Shown here: positions 39,611-54,040 of the stretch, piece by piece
Layout of the letters: each line of letters starts with the position of its first letter
How positions within the stretch are numbered: position 1 is the stretch's first letter
NCBI GenBank assembly: GCA_038380795.1
Contig: CM076265.1
Location: forward strand, 3,646,001-3,710,000
From: Pyrocephalus nanus
Lineage: Eukaryota > Chordata > Aves > Passeriformes > Tyrannidae
Direction: 5' to 3'
DNA length: 64,000 bases
Made by a program: the position numbers and the translations under genes
The notes under the pieces: generated by a model
Told to the model about the DNA's origin: nothing
What the model saw: only the letters and a program-made list of their open reading frames with translations
Database searches by the model: none

Positions 39611-42600
39611 GACACAAACGCTACAAGACGTAGTCTAGTTCCCAGTAATGCATCTAATAAAATTACCAAGGGCATCCCATTGCCAACCCCTACCACCAGT
39701 GCTCTGCAGTCAGTCATCATAACTTCTGTCCATGCATCACCAACACAGCTAGAGTCTCCTTTTTTGTCAAAAACCAACTTTACCCATTCTGTCCTTACAG
39801 TGTTATCTGGAATATCTTCTGGTGCAATACCTACAGTAGGAACTTCAGAAGCAAAACCACTAACAAGAAAATCACCTCCAGCTTCACCAGTGCCAGCTTC
39901 TTCCTTCTTTTCTCTAGGCACTGAAAACACACCTTTGCCATCTGTGATGGCTTTAAGCACACTGACACTGACCCTAACAAAAAATAACACTGCCACAAAA
40001 CTGACATCGGACCCAAGCTCAGTAGGAACACGTGCAGATTTTCCTTTTGCAACAAGAAACACAACTGCATCACCCGTGGACGTGACAGCCACGCTCGTAA
40101 CCCTTAAAAGCAGCACGGTCACAGCTTCCACACTCGCACCCACAGCCCACGTACCGAGGCAGATAGAAACCACAGTCACTGACACCCAGAAGTTCCCAAG
40201 CTCAGACATCACCAAAACATCAACCCCCTACCCACTGACAATGACAGCAGCTTTGACATCTATTACAGCATCAGCGAAAACAACTAGGCTTCCCCCTACT
40301 CCAGTGGAAAACTCCTCTGCTCCCTCTGAAACCACAGCAGCAGCGGCTTTCGCTAACATGACAGCGGCTCCCCCCCTGGACTGCCGGCTCTCCGACAACC
40401 TTATGGTTAAAACAGGTATGTGGGGACGCTCAGTTTGCCGGGAGGACCTCGTGTGTCTGTGAGGGGCAGCTGGTGAGGAGTGAGGAAGGCGCTCCAGCGT
40501 CAAAGAACGCGGGTGCGTTCGTGATTTAATCTGGGGGATGAGGCTGCTGCGCTGACAAACCACGTGGACTGAAGCAGGGCTCTCGGATAGGGGCGGCACT
40601 GGCTTTATTTGTGGCTTGGATTTTGTCAACGACTGCACCAAAAGAAGTGGTGGGATCATCAGGTGCTCCGAAGTTCAGCGGGTCACTGCAGGGGTTTAGC
40701 AGAACCTCCTGTGTGGAGGGACAGCCTGGTGAGATGTGGTGGTTTGGTCTCTGCTTTGCAGTGAGGAATCTGCAGTCACTGAATCAGCGAATCAGCAGTC
40801 ACTGAAGGGGACGGTGCAGTAACCTGCCTCAGTCTTCAGCCCTGTTTACACACAAATACCTAATTATGCTTTAACATGAACACCTAATGCTGTCATTATA
40901 GTTTCATTTGAAAATAATAAGCACTTAGAATTTCATGCTTCAAAATGGGTGGATTTTTAGAGTTCTGTGCAAACAGTGCCACTTCTGGCTCTAGATGGTT
41001 TTTTTTGTGTTGTTTTTTCATGGGCAGCTTTTCCTCAGCTGTAAGAACTCTCAGCTAAAGGGGTCAAAGAGGTCCCTTGCCCAGGCTTCCCATGGACTCC
41101 TTATGGTAGCACAGTGCAGCACCAGAAGATGTGTGCATCTTGAAGATCTCAGCAAAGAGGAGTAGATGTAAAAAAACCGGTTAATAACCTTGTATAGACC
41201 TGAGTGGTACAGGGTAAAATGAAATAATCAGCTTTTGGTCCTAATGTGTGTTTGATAGCTGCTAAATATCTACATCAGTAGCGTGATGAGTACAGCAACT
41301 ATATCTAAAGATAGGAGTAGCCTGTATACAGCATAGGATTAAAAGTACTCAAGTGCAGCTGTAAAGCTCTTTCTGCAAATCATAAGAGGGAAAGATAGTG
41401 GTAATGTCAATAAAGAGAGTGTACAGATGCTTCCTAAATGGAAAAATAATTGTAGCAGTGGAGGAACACATTTCTGTGCTTGTTTTAACTGTGGCCAGGA
41501 AGATGTGAGTCCTGCCTGTGCAGCACCAGCTCACAGCCCTGGGAATGCTGCACCAGTCTGTCCGCAGGCAGTCGAGTGGCCTCAAACCTCACTTGGAGAG
41601 GCAGCTTGGCAGAGACTTCTTGTTGCTGAAGAAATTGAGTTCATTAGACCTTGCTCTGGAAACAGTGGGCTGTTGCCATGGGATGGATGGGGAGCTCAGG
41701 ACGCTGCTGAGGCCCTGCAGTTCAGCCTTTGGAGCTGCTGCTGATCCTGCAGCTGCTTTGATGATCCCCGCACAGCCAGCCCAATGCAAAAACAATTAAA
41801 GGAGGCAAACGGGAGCGTGGAGATGTCTCACACCACCCTGTGGCTTTTGTTGCTCCACAGTTCTGTTTCTGAACACGAGGAGGATGATGATCAGCAATGC
41901 CTTCAGGGAGATGGTGAGAAAAGGACTCAACCAAGTGCTGAGACAAGCGTTCAACCAAAATGTCAGTGCTCAGGTAAGCTTGCTTGGATTGCCTCATCAA
42001 AACACCTCTCCCACCAAAGGAATCCCAGCTGGCTGCAGCCCCAGTGGTGTCTCTCATGGCAGGAAGCCTCTTGGAGGGGAGCAGTGAGCTTTTCCTCTGG
42101 AGAGCAGGCATGGGTGGCACCCACTGTGGGCTCTAAAAATATAAGGATTATTCCAAAGCTTTTATTTGATGAAGAAGAAGAGAGAAATGCAAACTCTTTT
42201 TCTGGTGTGTTCTGGGAAATGACTACTGACAGGAATTTCCTCTCGCCCCTGCAGCTCAGGAGTGACTCCTGACTCACGGGCAGCCGAGTGCTGCTGTGCT
42301 CAGCCTGGATCAGTGGCGACAGCATGGCTGGTAAATGGGATGTCACTGCTGTCAGTCCGCTCCCTGGTTTGAAAACCCAGTACCTGACAAGTGCAATTCC
42401 ACAGGGGTGAAAATCCCGAGCAGGGAGAAAGCGCATTTTATTGAAAATAAATGGAGGTGATGTGTTCATCACTTTGCAGCTGAATTGCAGGGACCTCTGC
42501 ACTGCTGTGTGTGAGAGCAGGCTTGGGTGGGCTGCTGGGGTGCTTTTCTCTGGGACACGGGTTCCTGTTCACTTAGGCAGGGGGTTGTGTTATAATTTAT

Positions 42601-45600
42601 CCTTACCCAAGCCCCTGGGAAAGAAGAAAGCAATTTTGCTCAAAATAGAGGGCATCAAGTTGATTTCAGACCCCATGCTTCATTGCTGCAAGTGTGGACG
42701 ATGTTAGTTGGTTTGGGAATTGTGTGTTCCCGAGTCTTGGCAGCAGCAATAAAAACTGTCAGGTTTAGTCCCCTACCTTTTTGTAAATTTGAGAAGAGCT
42801 GCCTTTTGGTTGCCAGCCAAAACCTAGTGGGGAGGACCAGTTCCAGGGCTAAAACTTTTTGTAAAATACAGAATATTGAGGTAAAACTCAGCTCATGTTT
42901 TGGCTCAAAGTGGTGTCTTCACTCTTGTGGTTTGTCATTTCCACTCATGTAGGCCCACTTACAGACTGGACAGTATAGCAAAACAGCATAGAAGTGACAA
43001 TATATTTCAAATATTGAAAACTTTTATGTTTCAGAAATCTGTCTCCAAAACTGCAATGACAGATACACACCCACACAAAGTCAGTGAACTTCAGGCATGA
43101 AGTAGGAGCTGGAGTTTCTGTGGGTTCTCTGCATTTTTACATGCATAACTGAAATGTCCCAGTATCTGCTCATGAATGATGCCCCAGCCTAAACTGGAGG
43201 TGTGACAGCTGTGGTAGCAATACTGCACTGCTTTCAATTCAGAGCACATGCTGCGAGGGCTGGGCCTAAAGCTCTCTGAGCAGCTCTTGCTAATACTGTG
43301 TCTGATGTGACACTAACTGATCCCATAGGGTTTATGGGGGATTACAGGATAAAAAACCCCGCAAGGGAGCCGCATTAAGCGTGAGAAGTCCCATCAAATA
43401 GCGACAGAATTGCCAAAAAAAAAAAAAAATAAAAAAAGGAGTAAAAAAAGTGCTCCCTTGTGTGTGTTTTAGGTTGAAATCCTGGAGCAGTCGAGTAACC
43501 TGACGGTTGGTTACTACGTCACACAGGGCAGGCTGGTTTTCATCCCGGCTGCCGTCATCGAGAGGCTCCTGGCGTACGGCGCCGGCAACGCCACGGCAGA
43601 CATCAAGCAGCACGTGCCACACCTCCAGGCCGTGGTGGCCCTGGCCTTGCCGTGGAAGCCCCTTCCCGCTTACCACTTCCAGCTGAAAACAGGTGAGCCG
43701 TGTCCCGTCTGCCCTGGTGTGTTTGCGGGTCGGTGCTCAGGGATGATGATTCCTGCGTCAGCCCCTGCTCTCCAGTGCAGTGGTGGGGCAGAAGGACAAG
43801 CTCTGCTTTGGTCTCAGGTTCTGATGTTCCTGGCACGAGCAAGGACAGCCATGCTGGGCATCCCTGTCCTTGCTGGTGCTCTGCTGTCACGCCCATCGGC
43901 GCTGCTGTGAGGTGAAGTGGCTTTGCGTTAGGTGTGAGTCACACACACTGATGTGCTTGACTAACACTTGGCACTTGTTAAATGGGCTCTGATCGATGGA
44001 TTGTGCAGTAACCTGTGTGTTCCTTCTGGGGACAATCAGATGGGAAACATGACTATATGAGATATATATATATATATATACACACACACACGTACTGTTC
44101 TGGCTGGACCCATCTCTGCCCCGGGTCCCAGCTGTCTGACCCAGGGTCACTGCTGAACCCCTCTGTGCTGTAGCAAGTAACTGCAGTGCAGTGTAAGCTC
44201 TGAGAGGGCAGAGAGTGCTGGAAAACGATGTAGGAAATTATAAAAAGGTTTCTTAAGTCTGTGCCCACATGTTTACGTACACATAATGCAATTAACCAGT
44301 TAGGTACGTTTTTCTTAGAATGAGAATCAAACAGAACGAGAATCAATATCGTGATTGATTATGTTTTGCAAGAGCAAATGACCTGTAAGATTTAAGACTA
44401 GAACTTGTCTTTTAGAATGATTTCACTTACTGCCTGGCTCTGAGTAAATATATGCACAGTGAACTGGTCTTACCATCTTATATATCACTGCAGAAACAAT
44501 CTCCACTTGTTTATGGAGAGTATCAGCTCCAACAATGCAATTTAACTCTTGCATTTTGTCTTAATTAAGGCTCGTTTAGTGCGCTGCCTGAATGCCATCA
44601 ACTGATCTTATGTGGCATTAATTTCACCTGCTTAATTTGTAAATGGATCATTTTGCTCTTGGCACTGGAGGATTTATGCAACTGAGAATGCTTCGGCCAC
44701 ATGCTAATACATTCCTTTTCCAGAGCTGCAGTTTGTGGGTCAAACAGACAATATTCAGTCATGCAAATTTATTCAGACCATGGAACAGCGACTACAGAGA
44801 GCATTTCAGGATGCTGAAAGAAAGGTCCTAAACACCAGCAACAACTTAACAGTTCAGGTATGATGTTGTGTTGCTTTGCCAGTGCCTGTTGCCAAACCCT
44901 CCGGGTTATTCTTTGTTATTCTTTGTGTTTGTATTTCAACGTAATGCCTTGGCTAGCCACTGTGAGAAGAGGTTCATGCTTTCATCTGAAATAAGGCAGT
45001 TTTATGCACTGCAGGAAAACTCACAAATGGATGATTTATGGAAGACAGGTACTTTTCATGAGTTTGAGTTTTTACTGTTTGCAGTTAAGTCATGCAAACA
45101 AAATTCAAATAAAAACAAATACATAAAGGTACTCTTCCAAATTTTTGTTTTTGCCGAATATGTTATTCTGACACATTAGTTGCTTTCACTGTGGCTATTC
45201 AGGTGTAAAGATGGTGACAGGCATAGCTGTTTGTAAGATCTGAGCTAATGGAATATATTTTGTTCTCTTTTTTCGGTACACATTCGGTTCCATACTCACA
45301 GACACAAATTCACCACTAAGGGCCTGATTTTTGCAGACATTTCTATGTATAGAGGGCCAGCACCTAAGCCCTAGTAGAAGGTGGTAGTTGGGTTTTTTTG
45401 TGGGTATTTCCAGTTTAGGAAGAGATAGGTTGGAGGTCTTGGAGGTAAGATATAAGCTGGGAATTAAGAGGCTCAAGGGTGCGATCTTCCTGGTAAATTT
45501 TTCTGAAATTGTTTTTCCGTATCATGCAAAAGACTTAAGTGCAACAGAAATCTGTATGAGGGTTTTAGATTAGTTACAGACTGAGGAACAGTTCTGGAGC

Positions 45601-48600
45601 AGACTGAGCCGATTCAAAAAGGCATTGCTGCACTCCCAAGAGCAGAGGGAAGGGCTGCAAGGTGGGTAAAAGGCTGAAGCAACTTCCATGCCAGGAGAAA
45701 TGAAACTGGCCATGGATCTCCAGCCACGAGCGGTGTAGTGAATCAGGAGTGATCACTTGGAGTTTGCCCATGACAGAACTACTCAAGTTTAGGAATCCTT
45801 AGGAAGAGTCCTTTCACACAGTGGGTGATAAAGATGTTATTGGAGAAAAAGTCCGGAAATTACAAAAAGCAGTTGGCCAGGGACATACAATAAAAAGTCA
45901 TCAACCCTTTTTAAACCCAAGCATATGATTTATGGCTCAGACCAGAGCTGTGGGCTGCTGAAAGCAGTCTTCTTTTGTTCTGTGCTCATTCTCCAACCAT
46001 CTGCTCCTGGCCATTGGCTAGCCAGTTGTCTAAGTGGACATTGGCTACACAGACCTTTGGTCTGACCTCAAAGTCTTCTGTTGATGTTTTTATTATACCG
46101 TGCTTTCTGTTTTTACTCGGTGATCCAGGTGATAAAAATGAGGTATTTAAATAACATTCATGAATGCTGTTGGTCCTACCTATGTATAGCTGGAAAAATA
46201 TTCCTCTTGTCCTAGGACATAAGTTTTCTGAGAAAACATATTTTGGTTTTTGTTGTTGTTGTTTTGTATTGGTTTGTTTGTTTGTTTGTGGTTTTTTTTT
46301 TATTATTTTTTATTTATTTAGTTCTGCCCTTCCTTTTCCTGTCTGTAGGGAAAAGGTGTGGATCTAGATAACTGCACTAGGAAGGCAGCAAAAACAGCAA
46401 GACATACAGGTCAATTCCCCTGCATCAAGCAGTGGATGTTTTTTCTGATAAGAACCCTCTCCTTCGTCTAACATTTCTTGATAAAAACAAGGAAAAGCAG
46501 TCTCAGTCCTGACTGCACCCTTTTTGCCTGCTGCTGTCCTCCAGGAACTCTGCACGTGCTAAAGTAGGGAATAAAGTATCACACAAATAAAATTTTACAG
46601 TCACGTTGAACGTGATGTATCTAATCTGCTGCTCAAGCTGACTTTTCCCCAGTTTGTTTGCAGTGGCCCGGCTGTTGTTTTTGTTTGGTTGGTTTTGTTG
46701 TACCTTTTATTTGGATTTGTGTGTTTGTTTTTTCAGGGTTTTGTTTGTTTTGGGGTTTTACTTATTTTTGGTGTTTGGTTTTTTTTTTTCTTTTTAAACT
46801 GAGCTGAAACACAGCAACACATTATTTTTGCCTCTGTTTCAGATTTTGAACACCTCCAATGTCTCCCAAGCTGTCACTCTGTTTTACGTAGTGAACAATC
46901 GAAGCACAACTCTAAATGGCACCATTTCCAGCAACCTTCTTAATCAGCTGTCAGCTGAGCTGGTGGGTTTCTACCTCACCTACCCACCTCTCACCATTGC
47001 TGAATGTAAGTATGTGCTTCCCAGCACGCAGCTCTTTAACCTTGGCCAGCACCAGGCTTGTGCTTTGCAAGCACCATAAGCTTTGTTGTCAAGCTCACAG
47101 ATTGTAGGTGGTTTTTCTGACTATTAAAAAAAAAATTTTTTATTAAAAAAAAACAAAAAGGAGGAGGGGACCCAGGTGTGGGTTTTTTTTTTATTTTTTT
47201 TAGGTTCAGTGTTTGCTTTGGCTGCCGGCAGCAATGTCAAATAATCAAGAAAAACACATATAAGCTGTCATTAGTAAAAAAACCCCCAACCCTGTGATAG
47301 GTTCCAAACAAAATAAGATGGTGGTTTTATGTAAAGCAAAGCAAAAAAGGTCCCCAGTTCCTCATTTTGGGAAAGCTTAGCACAGCACATGAACTTCAGC
47401 TTCAGCAAAGCCCTTCACTTCAGTAGAAGCCTCAGCCCCTGTGCTTGCTCCTGTGGCTGGGTTAGTTCAGGTTGTGTGTGTTTGGGTAGTGGGTGAGCTC
47501 TAGCTATGCTCCTTTGTTTATGAAGTTGTTGGTGTATTTGCTGAGTTTCATCCTCTGTTTAAAACTCTGAGGTCTTTAGCATCGATAGTTTTGCTTGCAT
47601 TCGAGTTGTTATGAAGGCTCTGAGGTACAGAGAGCTGGAGACAGTTGTGTGGCAGCCTCTGTGGTACATGTGCTCTCTGACTCTGCTAATTTCTCTGAAA
47701 TGATTAAAGGGACAAGACATTTGATTATGGGGATTTATGTTTAATCTGCTTGTTAATGTGATGTGTGAAATTAAGCTTACTGCAGGGACAGGTTATCTCC
47801 AGGAACACTGGAGATCAGTGCTCACTGGAAGTGAGAAGAGACAGGGACATGCTGGGCACATCAGTGCGTGGTAATGGCTGGTAAAGGCAGGGCAGGCTTC
47901 AGCTGATCTCACTGTGTGTAAATCTTTATGAGATACTTGTTAGATTTGAAATACCGTGTCCAAACACCAGTAAAGATCTGGTTAAGCTTCTGGTGGCTTT
48001 CAAACTCTCTGCTGAGGCTATGCAGCGGTTTGTAATTTTGCATTTCACAAGCAATGAAATAATCAGGCACATGAGGGTAGAGTCAAATGTGCCTTTATGA
48101 TCAGAGCTCTGAACTCAGTGGATTTGTAGCTTCAGGTAAAATTACTAAGGTGCTTGTTCATTTTCTGACTCTAAGAAAAAGCAGAAGCAAGACTGTTGGA
48201 AACGGAGCGCTGGGGAAAACACAAATTACCTTTTTTTGTCAGTCCATTTTGTTTGCCAACAGCCCAGTACTCCAAGAGGAGTTACCTTGTGCAATTTTTT
48301 CATGAGTGACTTGCACAATGAGCTGTCTGTGGGATAAGTGCTCGCTCTCTGCTGTGAGGCAGTCAGGAGTCACAGCTAACTACGGTGATTGTGCAGATCT
48401 TTGGAAAAGGAGGTGTGTATATGTTATTCTCGAGGCATTAACTATCGAATTATGGTATTTGCAAACAAATAGGTGAAACCGCCCAACGATGAGTTGTTGC
48501 GCTGCGTTGGTGCACTTTGATAGCAGAGTTTCCATCACAGGGTAAGAGACACATCTCAAGGCAGGCCTGTGTTTTCCCAGAGTCTTTCCACAGGCAAGGG

Positions 48601-51600
48601 GAGTAGGAGGGAGGCTGTTGACAAAGAAAGGGATGCAGCCCATTCCTCATCAGACAGGATCCTTCCCTTTCGTGGCTGGCAGGCGAGCCTGTCTGTCGAG
48701 TGCCCTTCATGCAGGGTTTGTCTTCGTGGGGCATCCAGGAGCACAGGGAGAAAAAAGCTTGAGGAAGTTTTGATGAGGGCTGTGCTCAGGTCAAGTGTTC
48801 AGCCTCCAAAATAGGCCTGTTGCATAGGAAGAGGATGATGGTGCTTCTCACCAAGGCAATGCAGGCACATGCTTAGCAGTCAGGAGCTGTGAAAGCCCTT
48901 TGTCACACAGCAAGTCTTGTGTGGTACTGCAGTTCTCTGTTGGTCCCCACACATGATGAAGAGACCTGATAAAGCCTTTAGCTAGTGCTTCTTTAACGAC
49001 TAAGGGCTTATATTTCATTTTGGAGTTCTTGGTTTTATTCCCAGTGCAGCAGCTGTACTGCAAGCTCAGAACTTAATGCAAACGTCGTGTTTATGGCACC
49101 AGACTGATAGATAGTATGTCTGGAAAATGTTTCCTTTGAAGAGCCTTTGATGCTTATTCGTGTGGCAGTGTTGTTGTTTCAGTTTATCAAACAAATACTG
49201 AGGTTGTTCTCAGGGCATGTTATTTCCCGGTAGGCTCCAGGGGCTCCTCCAGAGCCTTTGCAATCTGTCATGGAAATGCCCAGCTCAGGGCACGCCATGA
49301 AATCCCTCCTCAAAAGCACTTCCTGTGCGTGATCAGATCCTTTACAGTGTTTACTATTTCACGCCACTTTGGTGTTTAAAAATCAAGGTAACTCAATAGC
49401 AGCACATCAGTGTGCAAAGCATGGATATTTTCTGAATTAAGTTCCTAGCATTAATGCTTTCCACGTTGCATACATCTATTGGAAAAAAAAAAAATGCTGA
49501 GCTGTGTAATGAATTAGCAGCATCTTGAGCTTTACAGCTTGATGCACTTTGGAGAGGGAGAAGCAACCAAAAGGTGCCAAAATGGCAGATATCAGTTTCT
49601 CACAGATGCAAACACATATGGTAGTAATGCCTTAAAAGGTGCAGAACAAGGTGCATTTGCAGTTTTGTTAGTCTCGTTTGTAATTCATGTGGAGCCTGAT
49701 CCTGGTTTATTTTAGTATTACTTTAAGTTAAAACTGTGGTCTGGGTTACATAAGGATCAGTCACAGAAGCAACATGGAATCAGCAGAAACCTGGACACAC
49801 CTGTTACCCACCGTTCTTGGTACTGGGCAATCTTGGGCTTTGCCCCAGCCAGTGGTCTGGGCAACAGGAGATACATATTCTGCTTTGTGTGGCAGTGCTT
49901 CTTCTGTTTACACTTGGATGTTGTTTTTCAGAGAGAATAGAAATTGTAACGCTGAAAATTATGCCTCTAGATTTCCTCTTGGGCCACAGTTCAATTTATT
50001 GATCGCTGTCTGGTTAGCTAATTTCAGGGCATGTAATGTATAGGATGTTGGAGTATTATGACATAATTTCAACTCTTGTTTTTAAAGCTTTGGAGTATCC
50101 AAACCTTGATGTCTCGGAGTCAACCAGAGACTACTGGGTGATAACAGGTACTTTTTAATCTCCTTCCCTCCCCCATGCACTTCAGGTGATAATTTTTAGT
50201 GTTTGTTTATATAAACACATCAATGCAGTACTTTTAGACCAAAAATAAGTGGCTGCCCACTGAAGCTGCCTGTTGCATTCAACTGGGCAAATGTATTTAC
50301 AGTCACTCTGGGGTGGAACTGATTCATCATCTTGAACAGCATCGTCTCCTGCATCCAACACCCACCTCAGAATTTACATCACTTTGGTTTAAGCACTTCT
50401 GAGAGCAGCATTATCTTCTCAGAGTTTTGAAACACGAATAGACTTTGTTTGTTATTTTTTTTTCTTTTCTCTGTTTTTGGATTTAAATCTGAAATCAAAA
50501 GAGACTTGTAGACATAGCCCAGGAAGAAAGGTGAGCTATTAAACCAAGGAAGTTTATGATTTGCTGACTCTCTGGGTCCAGAGATTTTTGCATTTTCACC
50601 CAAAACCTTAGGCAGGTAACTTTCTGTTGGTGGAAAAGGTGCATAGAATGCTCAGAGGCTTCAAAATACTTGCTTTATGAAGTAATTTCAACTGGTACCA
50701 CATTCTCATTCACAACCATTTTCACTTCAGAAATGATAATTGGGCAAGAAAGAGACCCTTTTCCCCAGACATCTTTGAGTGAGTAGATACCAAAGCCTTT
50801 TTAATTGATACCTTGAATTGTTTAATGCTCAGGAGAGCAGGCAAAAAGGAGTCTGACATGAAATGGATTTGGTGCCTGTTATATCTATTCATGAATTTGA
50901 GATAAAATGTCTTTTCAGTGATTATGACCCTCTGAGGGAGTGGTACTGTTCTTCCCCACATGGACCCTGAGAATCTCATACTCCATTTCTTGCCTCTATG
51001 CACCTACTGCAATGGAGTAGTATTGATAATAACAATAGAAACTTCGTTTTCAAAAAACTCATGGTGGTCCCAGTAGATTTTTTTAAAAATAATATTGAAA
51101 AGATCATACATATGTATAAATTGAATCATCGTGCCATGCCACTCTTTTGAACTTTATGTAAATCCATTGTCTTCTAAATTTTACATTCATTTATGCTTCA
51201 GAAATGTTTATTCAGTTTTTGGTGCTCTCTCAAACAGGGTATTTTGTTTCCAACTGAATTGTACAAAATCCTAACTTCTCATTTCGTATCTGAAGGATGG
51301 AAAAACTGGTTTAGTTAACAGGAGCATCTGATGATAAGCATGAAACCAGCAAATAGGTTTTAACTTACTTTTGATGTAGAAGATCACAGATTAGGTGCTT
51401 CCCAGAGCCATTTTGGTAAACAGAGGGCCTAAAAATGGTGTTCTTTTTTGAGGATTTTATTCTCTGAAATTACCACTGACATTATCTGAGAAGAACAATG
51501 CAGGGGCTGATACAGACAGTAAAAACACGTGTTGTTTTACCCGTCCCCGCGTACGATGCGCGCTGATAACCTGGTTTTTCTCCCTTCCCCCGCAGTTATT

Positions 51601-54008
51601 CAAGGGGTGGACATGGCCTTGCTGGGGCTGAACAACCAGAGCTTCGCACGCCTGATGGAGCAGCGCCTGGCCCCGCTGTTCATGATGTCCCACCAGCAAG
51701 GACGGCGGTTCAGACGCGCCACCACCGTGGGCAGCTACACCGTGCAGGTGGTCAACGCCGCGCCGGTTGTGCCTGGATACGTGTGGGGGAAAAAAAAACA
51801 AAACCAAACCAGGGCTTTGCTTTCACGTGTCCAGCTTCAGTTTGTGTAATGGATATGCCTGACTGGGTTGAGATTTCCTGTATTTTTTTTTTTAATATTT
51901 CCCCCCCCCCCCCCCCCCCGAATATCAAAGCAGCAAGGGCGAAATGCTTGGCATTAATAATCATGGCTTCTGCAGCCAGCCTGTCATCTTCTAGAAATCA
52001 TCATTAGTTAATCAGTGTTAATAAATATTTTCTCTTTGGTTGCTATGAGCACATGTTTTTAGCGTAAAGTCTCATGTTCAGCATAGTGAAGAGTTCCAAG
52101 CTTTTATTCATCAGTAAAGTTCCCTTGGTAACTCAGAGCTAGAACTTCTTTTTTTTTTTTTTTTTCTTTTTCGTTGGGGAAAAAAAAATGTAAGAGGCAG
52201 CCTGTCTGCAGGGTTAGTCATCCAACCATGTGGCCACAGATCACATGAAGTAGAGATATCAGACCTGAATAATTTATTAATCATCTTTCTCTTATTTACA
52301 GCATTTCACATTCAGTATGTTGAAATGGTCATATTTTGTTTTCTCATTCATTTAAGCCAACTGATATTTAGGGGCAATTGAATATATGTTCTTCTATCTT
52401 CAAAAATTACATAATGAGTTGTTGCTTTTTCGAAAAGTTATATTATGTTTCTCAGTAGTTGATTGTTGTGAGATATAAACCCAAGTTACTGCTTTTATCA
52501 TTTGCCCACAGTTCTTTGTGTTTTCCCACTAAAAGCATTTGAAGAAGGAACATGTTTTGCTTGCCAAAAATGTGAATCTTTGTAAAATTTCGGTCCATAC
52601 ACACTGATGAAGAAGAATCATAAAACTCCTTTTCTTCTCATCATTAGAAATGTTTGACATTTTCTCTACTCTGAGGAATGTGAAAATTCTGACAGTGTTC
52701 TGCAGAATAAAATGGGAAACACATGGTTCTCTTTATTATCAGCCTGGGATAAAAAATAATGAGGATAGAAGGGAAATGTGAGGGTATTTTTTTTCATTCC
52801 AATATGCCCTAACAGTAGGTCAGGACAGATTATAAGAATTCCTTCTTTACAGAGGACTGTAATGTCCAAACATTTGATCCTTTCCTCCTTTTTACTGCAC
52901 GCTTTTCGTAGGGTAGGTTTTTACTTTAGGATTATATTTAAAATTTTTTTTAAGGAGCCAGTCAGTCCTTTGACTGACTGAGTTAATAAGCTGGGCTATG
53001 AAGGGGGGAGAAGCTCTGATCCTGTGAGAACATTTTCATGGAGCTTATGCTTGTAGGAGATCTTGGAGGAGTTCGCTGTGGGCACTGCCTTCAAATAGCT
53101 CCTGGCAAGCCTTGCAGTGGTATAATGCAAACACTATTTATTCCTCCTTCTCTCATTACTTATTTATTTATTTGTTTCCCTTAAAGATGGTAAAAATTCA
53201 GCGCATTCCAGGACCCAAGGAGCCGGCTGAACTGACCTATTACACTTTATACAATGGGAAGCCCTTGCTGGGCACTGCAGCTGCCAAAATTTTGAGTACC
53301 GTTGACTCCCAGCGCATGGCCTTGACACTGGGCTACGTCATCCAAGTCCAAGCTGATCGTAAGAGTTCTTTTAAAAATTCTCTGGTTTAATCCTCTTTTT
53401 ATTCTATTTTTTTCTTTCTTTCTTTCTTTCTTTGTGAATACACCAGTGTAGATGTGGGAAGCCTGCACTTATCACACAGAAAAACATCCATGGACTGAAT
53501 ATTAAGGAAGTAAAGTTATAATTAATTCTGGTGCTGACAAAACTATGACACCACAGGCTAATGATGGCTGGGGCAAAGTTGCTATTCAAATAACTTGGCC
53601 CAAAGTTGAATATGGGGGCTATTAAGAAGTCCTTTATTTTTGACTTGCTCAAAATAATGTAGGTTCTATCTCGAAGGGCTTATTTTATTTTATTTTTTTT
53701 GATAATAATTATCACCGAGGACCTTGTCAGGTGCACCACGTGGTTGTTCAAGATAATTGTTTAGATGCAAATCAGAAAAATGAAGTTGAAAAGAACTACT
53801 TGTGGGTATGGGCAGTTTTCAGATTCAAGATATGGTCATATCATTCAGAACAATGTGGCTAAAAAGGAATCCATTCTTGAAAAATAAAGGTCTTTCAAGA
53901 CCTCCATCAGTTACTGAGTTTTTGTGGACACAGATTTCTCTAAAATTTTTTTTTTTTTGATATTCCTATATAGTTGACCCACAGTCCTAAACCTGTGGTG
54001 GAGCTTGG

Positions 54009-54040
<32 letters not shown>

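Noticed and set aside
39562..40215. Long minus-strand reading frame (217 codons) rich in Val, Ala and Gly
   Set aside because: It is antisense to the Thr/Ser-rich exon; Thr and Ser codons read backwards give Val, Gly and Ala. No start context, splice sites or domain support it.
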